A stretch of 64,000 bases of DNA from Rhizophagus clarus (GCA_015698045.1 BLAL01000044.1:340501-404500), one strand, 5' to 3'; shown: positions 11,631 to 22,233, counted from the stretch's first letter. Translations and numbers: made by a program. Notes: a model not told the origin generated them from the sequence alone.

Positions 11631-13285
11631 GATTATAACTAATTTTAACCAGAGGTGATATAATTTGGGTGATATCACCTGATTGATTTTTATAATTTAA
11701 TTATTTTGATATAGGTGATTTAACCCAATTAATTTTTGCAGTTTTTTTGTTTATTTTTTTTCGCACCAAGTGGTTCTTTTATTTCCATTATTACTTTCAT
11801 TTCATTGTTTTTTCATTTTTTTTCACTCCACACCATTTTTTTCACTCCCTCTTTATTTTTTTCGTTCCTTTTCACTTCCCTTCATTTTTTTTGTTTCTTC
11901 ACTCCCCCTTCTTTTTTTTTCATTTCTTTTCACTCCCTTTCTTTTTTTCATCCCTTTCACTTCCCTTTACTTGGTTAAAAGTATGTAGGTATGTTCTTTT
12001 TTTCCTTCTTTTGTTTTCATTTTTCTTTTTTATTTCTAATTTCTTTCCTCTTCTTTTAGGTCTTTTAAGCTCTTTCAGTTTTACGCCAAAAAAGTGTCAT
12101 TTTTCATCCTTTCTTCTTTTTTGTTTTCATTTTTGTTTTCATTTCTTATTTCTCTTCTCTTTTTAGGTCTTTAATTTCTTCCAGTTTTGCATTAAAGTAT
12201 ATTACTTCTTTTTTTTCCTCTTTTTTTGTTTTTTTGTTTCTAATTCTTTTCTTTTTTAAGTCTTAGTTTTGCGAACAAAGAAGGTATGGCAGTTTTTTCT
12301 TCTCTATATTTTTATTCAAATTTGTTTTCATATTTCAATTTACTAACTCTATTTTTCTTCTTTTATGGTTTGTCTTTTTGTTAATTTGTTTCCCTTTTCT
12401 TTTCATTTTCACTCCCTTTCTTTTTTTCGTTCTCATCACCATTTTGTCCTTATTATCATTTCATTCTCATGATTATTTTATCCTCATCATTGTTTTATTC
12501 TCGTCATTATTTTACCCTCATTATTATTTTACCTTCATCATCGTTTTACCCTCATCATCATTTCACTTTCATCATCATTTTATCCTCATCATCATTTCAT
12601 TTTCATCATCGTTTTACCTTCATCATCTTTTCTTCGTCATCTTCTTATTATCCTTTTGTTTTTTGTCCCCTCTCATTATCTTTTTATTTTCGTTTTTGTC
12701 CCCTTTCACTTTGTCCCTATTTCCTTTTGTTTTCAATCCTATTCTTTTTTATTTTCACATCCTTTTCCTTGTCTTTTCACTATTTTTTCTTTTTCTGTTA
12801 TCTCTTTCGTTCCCTATCATTTTCTTTGTCTCCAATTATACTTTATGTCACCATTTCATCCCATTAGTTTTTTTTTGTTTCTAATGATTCTTTTTTATTA
12901 TTTCCATTTTTTCTCTCTCTTTTTACCATTATTGTTAGACTTTTTTTTATATCATTATCATTATTAGTCACATTAAAGATAAATAATTGTACTTTGATAA
13001 ACAATATTTAAATAAATAAAGTCATAGTTTAATATATAAATAAATTTTATTATTTTTGTAGTCAGATTAATTATTTAACGAAAATTTTCAAATAAAAATT
13101 AGCCGATTAGATTTTTTTACATGCGTAATATTGTAAAATTTAGCCAATCAAATTTCATAAATTAATTATGAGTAAAATCACCAGGGTAAAATATTTTATA
13201 CATGTAAATCACCTGAATTTTGGTAAATTATTTACAGGTGAAATCACCTGGGTGATTTCACCCAGGGAGCAAATTAGCAAGATTC
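11631..13285. mobile_element. 1.66 kb hAT-like non-autonomous element
   Basis: It is inserted in the 50-bp array and flanked by TTTGAAAA (11623-11630) and TTTCAAAA (13286-13293), an 8-bp duplication with one change. The termini form an imperfect inverted repeat of about 50 bp: left GATTATAACTAATTTTAACC and GGTGATATAATTTGGGTGAT; right end, read in reverse complement, GAATCTTGCTAATTTGCTCC and GGGTGAAATCACCCAGGTGA. The interior is almost pure pyrimidine on the plus strand, with no transposase. Confidence 0.65.
11735..12960 (+). repeat. 1.2 kb polypyrimidine tract
   Basis: The plus strand is nearly all T and C, with words such as TTTTCACTCCCTTT and, at 12470-12640, CATCATTTTATCCTCATCAT repeats. 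Long frames with F/S/L/H only are consequences of composition. It forms the body of the hAT-like element. Confidence 0.8.
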
Positions 13286-13500
13286 TTTCAAAAATTTATG
13301 AGACTGTAAACCTATGTAATATTACAGTTAAAATATTTTGAAAATTTACGAGATTGTAAACCTGTGTAATATTACGGTTAAAATATTTTGAAAATTTATG
13401 AGACTGTAAACCTGCATAATATTACGGTTAAAATATTTTGAAAATTTACGAGACTGTAAACCTGCGTAATATTACGGTTAAAATATTTTGAAAATTTAAT
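13286..13500. repeat. Subterminal 50-bp repeats, copy 2, second part
   Basis: Four units of the same 50-bp repeat resume immediately after the insertion and run into the TATTCGATCGTTAAAGC block shared with copy 1 (2951). Confidence 0.8.
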
Positions 13501-14416
13501 ATTACTATTCGATCGTTAAAGCTGCGTATGCAGTAGAACGTATACAAGGGGCATGTAATACTATTGAATAATCAAAAATAATATAAACATCTTTTCTTTT
13601 ATATAAACACCTTTTTTTTAAGTTTGGAAAAACAAATTTATTTTTATTTACGAATTTTTTATTATTTACAATTTTTATGTTAAAATTAAAGTAAATTCTA
13701 ATTTTTATAAAAAAATACACATTTGATACTTGTTCGCTACTATTTTATAAAATAGTATCCAGGCTGTACGGCGTGGACGTTAGTATCAGTCACAGCCCAA
13801 AAAAAATGTGAGTCTCCAGCCGATATTTGGTACAGACTGGGCCTAGCTACTCACTTAATAAATAATAAAAAAATAAAAATAATTATCTTCTATGATACGT
13901 AGGTAAATTTCTCCTTTTTCTACGATCATCACGCATGACTAAAATTGATCAAATTTATTAAATTTAAAACATGAACGTAAATATTAATTATAAATTTTAT
14001 TATAGTATAATTACCCGGCCTCTCCCAAAATCTTGTTCTAAATTTGCGATAATATCTTTGGCCAGTACGTGTCCATAGCCGCCGCCCAGAGTTCCCATTA
14101 CGATAAAGGACATAGTTCTAAATATCAAAATCAGTTTGAATATTCGATAAATACATTTAATTTATATGAATGTAATTTTATTTATTTACTTATATAGTAA
14201 TCCCTGATGAGGTTCCTCCACTTTTGGCTGCACTATTGCCTAGAAACCCTCGTTTGAAATATTCTATTTATTCTGATTCAATTAAATGGATTGGTTAATT
14301 TGAATTTAAATTCTAACGATCTGCGCTCCTTTTTCCGCTGATCACTCTGTCCATTTTTTTAGCTAACACTTTTTTCATAAAAACTTATAGTTTTCCCTAT
14401 CCAAAAGTCCTCGAAT

Positions 14417-16542
14417 ATGCCTAATAACGTTGCTAGACAAGGCCGCGGCTCCTATAATCCTAATAGTAGGAAGGCCAGCCGCCATGAACGAAAAAAAGAT
14501 AATAATAACTCTGATAACTCTGGTTCTGACGGTGAAACCACCGTTCAGCAAAAACGTACTCGAACTACCTCTGACAACACTATGGATGAAGACTACGTTG
14601 CCGGTCTGGTGGCTGACGTTGAAGTAGAAGGTCCCTCTTCTTCTCCTAAAGAAAATAATACTGCTTCGACTTCTCTCTCCTCCCACCTGAATATGGCTGC
14701 GGCTCTTTCTGCGCCTAATAATAACGCGTCTGATGGACTCAACGCGTCCATGCATGCTAAAACAACGACTCCTGCATCCCTCCCTAACGCGTCGCCTGAT
14801 AAGGCTACTGATGATGATCCCCCGGTTGATCAATTCCTTGTTCAATCTCCAACCTTTTCTATCGACAGAAATGATTTTCAAGCTGCGGCTGCCCCCAACT
14901 CTGCCCCTGAAACTCTAAAAAATTTCACTACCAATAAGGCATTGATTGATGCCGTCAACAATACCTTTTTAGAAATGTACGAATCGTACACTGGTAAAGC
15001 ACGGATGACTGGTTCTGGTGATGCCAAACGCCTCGTTATTCATTTCCAATCCAAGGAGGCCCGTGATGCCTGCGTTGGTGCTACTCACCAACAGTTCCCG
15101 GATCTTGTATTTCATGCCCACGATCCTAAGCAGCTCCGGAGTGATGAGGACCTCTGAGCCATCCAAGTTACTGATATTCCTTTCTTCTTAACTAAAGACA
15201 ACATCATGTCTTATTTCAAGAAATTCGGTAACATTCAATCCTGTCGAGTTTACTCCAGGAAAAATGCCAAAGTACAACAAGCCAGAATTGTCTATGATTC
15301 TGCCCTTTCTATCACTCGCTTTGACACCCAATGGGCTGTTTACTGCTTCTCCACCTGCCTCTGGGTGACTCCGTGTCATTACACAGTCGATCAGAAATCC
15401 TCCCGCCGAGCTTTTGTTGCTACGCTCACGCAATTACCTCCTAACACCAAGGATATCGACCTGGCTCCCCTCACAAGAGATCTTGGTGCTAAGGCTGTCA
15501 ACGTTCCCCTTTCCCTGAATTCCTATAAACCCAAACGTTGGGCTTATGTCACGTTTAATTCTCAAGAAACCATGGATGCCGCTATGGAACAAATCATTGG
15601 TTTCCGAGGCCATACATTACAATGGAACCTCCCTGACAATACCAATAAACTTTGCCACAGATGTGGTAAATTAGGCTGTGCCCCCTCTCAGTGCCCAAGC
15701 CGCCAAGATCGAGGTCGTTCTAGGGGTAGGAACCCGGTGGCTGCACTTAAAGAACGATTCAATATCAACCAACCTATCAGAACTAAAGAGCGTTCACGCT
15801 CAGGTTCTCGTTCGCGCTCGCGATCAAAAGATCCTGGTAACTCTCAATCCTCCCAACCACAAAAACCCTTGGCTAACACCCGACTTAATAACAATCCTCG
15901 CCGGGATCGCTCTAAATCCAATGATAAATGTGACCGTTCAGTATCTTTTTCTACGGTCGTACGTTCTCCCCCTCCTCTCTCAACACCCAATCAAGCTACT
16001 ACTATGTCTCCTCACGAGGCTGCTAATATTTTATCCTTGTTGAAATCTCTCCAACAAGACATGGCTGACGTTCGGGATCGTATCACAGCCTTAGAACTCA
16101 ACGATAGACGTATGAGTCGTATTGAGCAACACCTTGGTTTGCTACCCCCGCCTGACATCCCAACCGCTAATCAGACTTCTGAGATGCTCATAGACGCACC
16201 GGCTATACCTGCTCCTACTGTTAAACAGGTCTCTCCTCGCCCCGCGGTTTTGCCTGTACAAAGGACCCTCAACCCCCTATCTCCTGGTTTCGTTCCTTCG
16301 CGACCAGTTAGAGCTTCCATCTCCGCTCCAGTTGATATCCCTGATATCTCCTCATTGTCTTCTACTTCTCATATGGCTCCCCCTCCACCCAAACTCATGA
16401 CGAAATTCAAGCCATTAATGCGAAGCATTCAGCTATTGAAAACAAATTGGATATGCTTGCCAACTCTATTAGCGGTTTTATTGGATCCATTGCTTCTTCT
16501 TCATCTTCCTCGGACTCAGCTAGTAAAGCTGGTTCTAATTAA
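14417..16542 (+). pseudogene. LINE ORF1: RRM-like / zinc-knuckle RNA-binding protein, broken
   Basis: The ATG at 14417 (MPNNVARQGRGSYNPN) opens a frame of 246 codons to TGA at 15155-15157. The same frame continues after the stop, reading AIQVTDIPFFLTKDNIMSYF and FKKFGNIQSCRVYSR, a clear RRM start, so the TGA is a mutation (probably CGA). A second RRM-like segment lies around residues 330-405, then a zinc knuckle C413-x2-C416-x4-C421-x4-C426, an RS/R-rich stretch, and a coiled coil at about 536-573. Near 16378-16391, in a C-rich run, the frame slips by one base: the alternative frame reads THDEIQAINAKHSAIENKLD and ends at TAA 16540-16542, whereas the annotated frame runs on to 16573 with junk. 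ORF1 normally coats LINE RNA as a chaperone. Confidence 0.75.
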
Positions 16543-16591
16543 TTGTTCTCCTTCTCATACCTTCCCCGTCTGATTTTATCATAGTGCTATA

Positions 16592-19500
16592 ATGACGGAC
16601 AATAATTTTAATTACGATTCTTTTGTACGTAATCCCCCCAACCCCATAGACATTGATAACCTTACCTTACAAGATTCTTTATTTTCTTCTGTTTCTCCTT
16701 CGCCCTCCCCTTGTAATTCCTTTAATATTTCTTCTCTCAATATTAACGGTCTTAAGATGTTTTTACAGAATAAGATCGAGTTATTAAATGATTTCTTTTC
16801 TCTCAAACACATCTCTTTTGGTGGTGTCGTTGACACTCACATACATCCTAAACAATTGCATTTTTTGTCTAAAAGACTTTCTAATTATACTGTTTTTTCC
16901 TCTGTTTTGGATACCTCCCAACACGTTCGTTCTTCCGGAGGTGTTTCCCTCTTTATTGAAAATTCTTTGGCTTCTCATGTTCACACTTATACTTCACTTT
17001 CATCACGCTTGCTTTCTGTTGACCTATACTTTAAAGGAAACATTAAACTTCGAATTTTTGTTGTTTATATCCCTCTTCCTTCCGATCAATCCTTGCGCGA
17101 TGAAACTATCGACCTCCTTATTTCCGCCTTGTCGGATACTAAACGATTAGGTTTTCACCACGCAGTTTGTGGCGATTTCAATATGCACCTTGACCAATTC
17201 TACCCTATATTTTTCAATCAACCTCAAATCGCCTCCAAACGTATCCATCATCTTTTTAATTTTCTTTTATCAAATGGATATGTTGACTTTACCCCTGTTA
17301 ATTTTTCTTCTACATCTTTGGGCACCTTTCATCGTGCGGATATTATTTCCTGCATTGATTATGTCTGGTCTTGTCCCCTTCTTAAACGATTTTTACTCAC
17401 CTCTGTCATTTTTGACGTGCGTGATCTTAGCCTTTCTGATCATAATCCTGTTATTACTTATTACGATTCTTCCTTTTTATCTTCTTCTCTCAAGCCAGCA
17501 CGTGCTCGGCAGCTTCAACGACGTTCTCGTCGTATATTTTCCTTTGACTCGGTTACCCCCTCGCAATGGGAGGACTTTTCTGCTCATGTTGACAATCTGT
17601 ACAATATTTCTCCTGTTGTATTTGCTTCTTGGCACGTCAATCGTTTGTGTGAATATTTACACACTAACATTATTGCTGGTGCCAATGCTATCCTACCCGC
17701 ACGAACTGTTGGTAATGACCATACCCCAAAAATCCCTAAAGATTTAGAAACCCTAATACAGCATTATCGCTTCCTTAATCGTGTTCTTCACTCTGTTAGA
17801 TTATTACGTAAATACCCACATACCCTTTCTTCTTCTCATGACCGTAAATGGTCTGGCTATTTGATCAGATTAAATAATATATTTAATTTATATAAATCCA
17901 TTTTTTCTTCCGTCCCTGTTTTACCTTCAACTTTACTTTCTTGTCAGACGGATAATTTTAATTCTTTATACAGTACTCTTTCACGTGCCTCTTCTTTGTT
18001 AAGAGGCTTACATCTTTTGAAAGAAAAAGAATTTCAGGACTCTTCTATTAAGGCTCATTTGGCGTCTCGCGACCAGAATTTTGATACTGACATTTCTTCA
18101 TTTATAAGCTCAGCGCTTTCTCGTTCACGTCGTCACATCGTTTTGGATCGTGTCTTTATTGATCATCCTACCACTCCTCAATTGTTGACGGATCCAAAGG
18201 ACATTTCTGATGCTGTGGTTAACCATTTTCAAAATGCTGTTCCTATCAAATCCTCCCCACCTTCGCATATATCAGCTTTGCCTGATCGATGGCGCTCTGC
18301 GTATTTACCCATGGACTCTGTTTTTCCTGATATTTATAGTTCCCTATTGTCTCCCCCTTCCTTAGAGGAATGGCTCTCTACGGTTTCTTCTATGCCCAAT
18401 GGCAAAGCTCCCGGCCCTTCCATGATTACCTATGAAATGCTCAAACATTTGGGACCTACCGCCAACTCTCTACTTTTGATACTGATCCGTAAATGTTTTG
18501 CTACTGCTGACATTCCTGATCTCTGGCGGCAAGCTATGGTTTTTCCCATCCCCAAGCCGCACGAATGGCGATGCCAATTAAAAAATACCCAATTAAAAAA
18601 TACCCGTCCCATTACACTTCTGGAAGTTATCCGAAAATCCTTTGTCAAGCTTTTTTACAACCGATTGTCTACCGTTCTAGCTACCCACAATGTTCTTAAA
18701 GGTGGCAATTTTGCGGGGCTACCAGGAGGTACCTGCCGTGACCCAATCATCACCCTTGAGTCCATCATTCATGATGCCAATCACACCAATTCTCCTCTCT
18801 GGATTTTATCGCAAGACATCTCTAAAGCCTTTGACTCTGTCAATTTGACTATGCTGAAATTCGCTCTGGAACGCATCCGTCTACCTGCGACTGCTATCAC
18901 GCTTATTTTATCTCTTTTTATGAACCGTTCAAATCGGGTGTTTACTGCCCACGGTGAGACTTCTTCCTACCGGGTTCGCATCGGTATAGACCAAGGCGAA
19001 GTGATTTCCTCGCTCTTATGGGTCATTTACATCGATCCTCTTTTGACTGTTTTGAAATCTGAGATGTTGGATCCTTATGTATTACGATCCCCATCATTAT
19101 CTTCTGCTGATACGGTCTCTATTCCTGATATTTCTATCAACAATCTGGTCTTTATGGATGATTCCACTCTTATTTCTTCGTCGAAGGCTGGACTGGAACA
19201 TATGTTATCAATTACAGAAGAATTCTATTCATTGAACAATACTTCTGCCAACCATCAGAAATATGTCTTGATATCTAATTCATTGCCTTTAACCACCACA
19301 TCCACTATTCTCCCTGTGGACTTTCGCTTATCCTTATCGTCTTTGAACGATATTTCTTCCATCTCCGTTACCCCTCTTTCTATTACTTCTTCTTTTCGCT
19401 TTTTAGGGGTATGGTTTAATATCAAAGGCTCTCGTGATTTTGTCAGAAAACAAATCGCCAGTGAATGTATCTCGTTCGCCGCCACTCTTCGCCCGGCCAA

Positions 19501-22000
19501 GCTCTCTGCTAACCAAGTGGTTTACCTTTATAACTCGGTGCTCATTCCTAAACTCGAGTACCGCATGCAAGTTACCCACCTTTCAGCATCGGATTGTTAT
19601 GCTGCTACACGATCCGTACGCTCTCTCGTCAAGCATAAGGCTAACTTTTCCCGCTCTCTTCCCAATCCTATACTTTACCTTTCCCAAGCTTTGGGCTTGA
19701 TTAATCTATCTTCTCATCTGATACAATGTCATGTTAATAATTTATTTTTGATGGCTAATTCTTCTACACCTTTCATTCAGCGTTTGTTTATTTATAGATT
19801 AATGTTGATACAGTTTAGGTTTTTGATTCCTATTTCTCCTTTGATGGTGGATGATTGGTCCTTATGGTCCAACATGAATATTTTTAAATGTGACTATATC
19901 GCGTGCACTATTGCCTCCATGGTTTCTACCCCCTTCCGCTTGCAACACGCTCAGTTCTCTTCTACGTTACCAGACCTTACTCTTCCTGGTCATACTCCTT
20001 TATATTTGTGTATGAGCCCGCAGGTTTTTAAAGCTTGCCTCAAGGTTCTCCGGAAACGTCACCTCTTTTACTTATCGCAATTAATTGCGCTCTCTGGCTC
20101 TCATCTCATTTCCTGGACAGCTTATCGCACTGCTTATATTGCCCAACTTAAGGATAAGCGTGGCCGTTCCCTCCCTCATAAATGGTACTTGGACATCAAG
20201 GCCCACACGACCCTTCCCGGCTCTCATGATCAGTTGTTTGATCAGTATGTATGCCCTCCTTCTGTCACTTCTTCTATTGTTTTACTTCCCGGTGCCACTA
20301 CAACGCAAAAGAATCGTCATTGGCTTGTCACGCTTGATGGCAACAGTGCTCCTCTCTTCGGCAAACAACTTAGCGTCCAACCCAAGAAAGATACCTGTGT
20401 GATTGTCCATTGGATATCTGACTGTCTCTCTTCTCCGGGTGATGTTGTTCGCCTTCGTCCCTGTTCAGGCTGTGATGCACATGTTCCGTTTCCTTCGGCT
20501 AGTAAATATTCTGCCGTTCCGCCTCGCTGCACCTTCAAGATTTCTTTGTTGCGATCCTTGATTTTGCCTACAAATTGTGAACGCATTCGTCAATCTACTT
20601 TGGAAGTCATTTCTCCTCATACTTGGGCTGATCTTAGTATCACAGTTATTCCTTATTATCGGCGTCTTGATCTTTTGCCAGATTTTTCCTCTTCTTCCTC
20701 TATTATTGGGGATGATCTTATCGTGTCTCCCTTTATAGATAATCAATCTTCGTTTTCTTCATCAGTTCCCCTCCCGTCAGGCTCTCACTATCGTTATTAT
20801 ACCGATGGTTCTTTGATTAACCTCGGAACACCTGAAGTCTCGATGGGTTGGTCTTGGGTCCAAATAATTCCCGACGCTGGATTTCTTAACTCTGTTGCTA
20901 CATATGCGCACAGTACTATACGGAACTGGCCTTCCTCTACCAGAGCTGAAGCTGCTGCAATTTACGCTGCTTTAAGCGTCACTCCGGCTGATTCTACTGT
21001 TACTATTTACACGGACTCCCAAGCTGCCATTGATGGTTTACGACTATGTGCATCTTCTTCCTACTCTAATAGTCGTCTGTGTTACAAGACTACTAACTTC
21101 GAGCTGTGGGCTTCTATTGAGCGACTTGTTCATTCTAAAAGTCTCGCGGTCTTTCCCGTCAAAGTCAAAGGTCATGATGGCAACTACTGGAACGAATTTG
21201 CTGATTCTCTTGTGAATTCCGCTCATCACTCTGATACGGCTCCTCTTTTGCCTGTGGACGCTTACACTTCCTCGCATCCTGTCCGTCTGGTGTATGACAC
21301 TGTGGTTTGTGAATCTAATCCCAGGCGGCTCTTCAAGCTCCACTTCCAGGCCACCTTTTTGAAGGATCTTTTATCTCTCAAACGTTTTCAATTTGTATAT
21401 TGCCTGTTTGACAGCGACGACTATGTAGTGGACTGGGAACTTACCTGGTTTACTCTTAATTTTTCCCCGGCTCATGATGCTTCCTTCCAGGCTTCTCACG
21501 CCGCAAGACATTACACCTTCAAGTTTAAACTCTTCCTCGATGACTTGCCTCTCCTGGAAAAGCTAAAAGTCACCTGTTCCGATCTCTATATTGATCTTCT
21601 TACATGCCGTTCGTGTCGTGATCGTATGGAGGACTTGATGCACTTGATCCTCTGCTCTAAACGCCGATCTGTCATGCATCAAATATTGCAATCTTATCAA
21701 AATCACTTATTCTCTAAACTACGTGAAGCTGGTGAATTAGCTGATCAGGATCCTACACCCTTGCTCAGGAAACTCTCTTCTCTTTCTTGTTGGACCATTT
21801 CTTCCTCTAACTGGTCCTCTTATGCACTTATCCGGGGCTGTTTACCTGCCATGTTTGTTGACTTATTTATAGAACTATCTATCCCCAGGCTGTCTGCTAT
21901 GAAGGTTGTAGCTGCGATACATAATAATTTCATCCGGAAACTTAGGACACGCATTGGAATCTGCGTACTTATGACAAGAGTAAATGGGAAGACACGATGA
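16592..22000 (+). CDS. LINE ORF2: endonuclease / reverse transcriptase / RNase H polyprotein
   Basis: 1802 residues. The N-terminal APE-type endonuclease has NING at 50-53, GDFN at 194-197 and SDHNPV at 282-287; the usual catalytic ETH is DTH at 81-83. The reverse transcriptase runs from about 590 with NGKAPGPSMITYEML, RPITLLEVIRKS, QDISKAFDSVN, and the active site FMDD at 854-857. RNase H type I shows TDGS (D1405), RAEAAAI (E1453), YTDSQAAID (D1475) and NEFAD (D1538). A Cys-rich knuckle begins C1672-x2-C1675 followed by MHLILC. It would nick the target, prime and copy the RNA. Oddities: a 15-bp in-frame tandem duplication at 18575-18604 inside the RT, and a frameshift close to the end, so the last residues are aberrant. 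Otherwise it is open throughout. Confidence 0.9.
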   Translation: MTDNNFNYDSFVRNPPNPIDIDNLTLQDSLFSSVSPSPSPCNSFNISSLNINGLKMFLQNKIELLNDFFSLKHISFGGVVDTHIHPKQLHFLSKRLSNYTVFSSVLDTSQHVRSSGGVSLFIENSLASHVHTYTSLSSRLLSVDLYFKGNIKLRIFVVYIPLPSDQSLRDETIDLLISALSDTKRLGFHHAVCGDFNMHLDQFYPIFFNQPQIASKRIHHLFNFLLSNGYVDFTPVNFSSTSLGTFHRADIISCIDYVWSCPLLKRFLLTSVIFDVRDLSLSDHNPVITYYDSSFLSSSLKPARARQLQRRSRRIFSFDSVTPSQWEDFSAHVDNLYNISPVVFASWHVNRLCEYLHTNIIAGANAILPARTVGNDHTPKIPKDLETLIQHYRFLNRVLHSVRLLRKYPHTLSSSHDRKWSGYLIRLNNIFNLYKSIFSSVPVLPSTLLSCQTDNFNSLYSTLSRASSLLRGLHLLKEKEFQDSSIKAHLASRDQNFDTDISSFISSALSRSRRHIVLDRVFIDHPTTPQLLTDPKDISDAVVNHFQNAVPIKSSPPSHISALPDRWRSAYLPMDSVFPDIYSSLLSPPSLEEWLSTVSSMPNGKAPGPSMITYEMLKHLGPTANSLLLILIRKCFATADIPDLWRQAMVFPIPKPHEWRCQLKNTQLKNTRPITLLEVIRKSFVKLFYNRLSTVLATHNVLKGGNFAGLPGGTCRDPIITLESIIHDANHTNSPLWILSQDISKAFDSVNLTMLKFALERIRLPATAITLILSLFMNRSNRVFTAHGETSSYRVRIGIDQGEVISSLLWVIYIDPLLTVLKSEMLDPYVLRSPSLSSADTVSIPDISINNLVFMDDSTLISSSKAGLEHMLSITEEFYSLNNTSANHQKYVLISNSLPLTTTSTILPVDFRLSLSSLNDISSISVTPLSITSSFRFLGVWFNIKGSRDFVRKQIASECISFAATLRPAKLSANQVVYLYNSVLIPKLEYRMQVTHLSASDCYAATRSVRSLVKHKANFSRSLPNPILYLSQALGLINLSSHLIQCHVNNLFLMANSSTPFIQRLFIYRLMLIQFRFLIPISPLMVDDWSLWSNMNIFKCDYIACTIASMVSTPFRLQHAQFSSTLPDLTLPGHTPLYLCMSPQVFKACLKVLRKRHLFYLSQLIALSGSHLISWTAYRTAYIAQLKDKRGRSLPHKWYLDIKAHTTLPGSHDQLFDQYVCPPSVTSSIVLLPGATTTQKNRHWLVTLDGNSAPLFGKQLSVQPKKDTCVIVHWISDCLSSPGDVVRLRPCSGCDAHVPFPSASKYSAVPPRCTFKISLLRSLILPTNCERIRQSTLEVISPHTWADLSITVIPYYRRLDLLPDFSSSSSIIGDDLIVSPFIDNQSSFSSSVPLPSGSHYRYYTDGSLINLGTPEVSMGWSWVQIIPDAGFLNSVATYAHSTIRNWPSSTRAEAAAIYAALSVTPADSTVTIYTDSQAAIDGLRLCASSSYSNSRLCYKTTNFELWASIERLVHSKSLAVFPVKVKGHDGNYWNEFADSLVNSAHHSDTAPLLPVDAYTSSHPVRLVYDTVVCESNPRRLFKLHFQATFLKDLLSLKRFQFVYCLFDSDDYVVDWELTWFTLNFSPAHDASFQASHAARHYTFKFKLFLDDLPLLEKLKVTCSDLYIDLLTCRSCRDRMEDLMHLILCSKRRSVMHQILQSYQNHLFSKLREAGELADQDPTPLLRKLSSLSCWTISSSNWSSYALIRGCLPAMFVDLFIELSIPRLSAMKVVAAIHNNFIRKLRTRIGICVLMTRVNGKTR

Positions 22001-22233
22001 ACATTACCCTCAAATTGAAGACTACTCCTCGGCCATCTAACTTGCCTGCCACTTTGTATGTGCCTTTCTCTTCTTTACCTCCTCCGACCCATCTCGTGAC
22101 TCCACGTGACTTCGAAGTTGATTGGATCAAGAACTCGATGACTCAAGGTTTGCCATGGTTTAAACATTTGTCGGGTTTTATGGGTCGTCTAACGGTGCTA
22201 CTTAATAACAGCTTTTGCAGGATGGGATGTTGA
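21957..22233 (+). pseudogene. True C-terminus of LINE ORF2, out of frame
   Basis: Reading the other frame from about 21957 gives WNLRTYDKSKWEDTMNI, continuous with the ORF2 domain RKLRTRI, then a segment with YVPFSSLPPPTHLVTPRDF, ending at TGA 22231-22233. The I-W...W pattern is what LINE ORF2 tails usually show, and the copy at 4636-4839 preserves the same protein segment. A lost base around 21953-21957 explains why ORF2 stops at 22000. The ATG at 21997 overlapping the stop is therefore coincidental. Confidence 0.65.

Noticed and set aside
11736..12967. Several overlapping plus-strand frames rich in Phe, Ser and Leu
   Set aside because: They arise from the polypyrimidine tract; all three frames are open and no motif or biased third position is present.
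14200..14260. CTGATGAGG...GAAA, reminiscent of a hammerhead ribozyme
   Set aside because: No stem II pairing between the two boxes, copy 1 reads CTAACGAGG, and the segment is exon 2 of the Myb-like gene on the other strand.
14375..14881. 168-residue antisense frame over LINE ORF1
   Set aside because: Shadow of the real ORF1 on the plus strand; Arg/Ile-rich with no family features.
21997..22233. Independent third LINE ORF starting in an ATGA overlap
   Set aside because: Frame analysis and the paralogous remnant at 4636 show it is the shifted C-terminus of ORF2.
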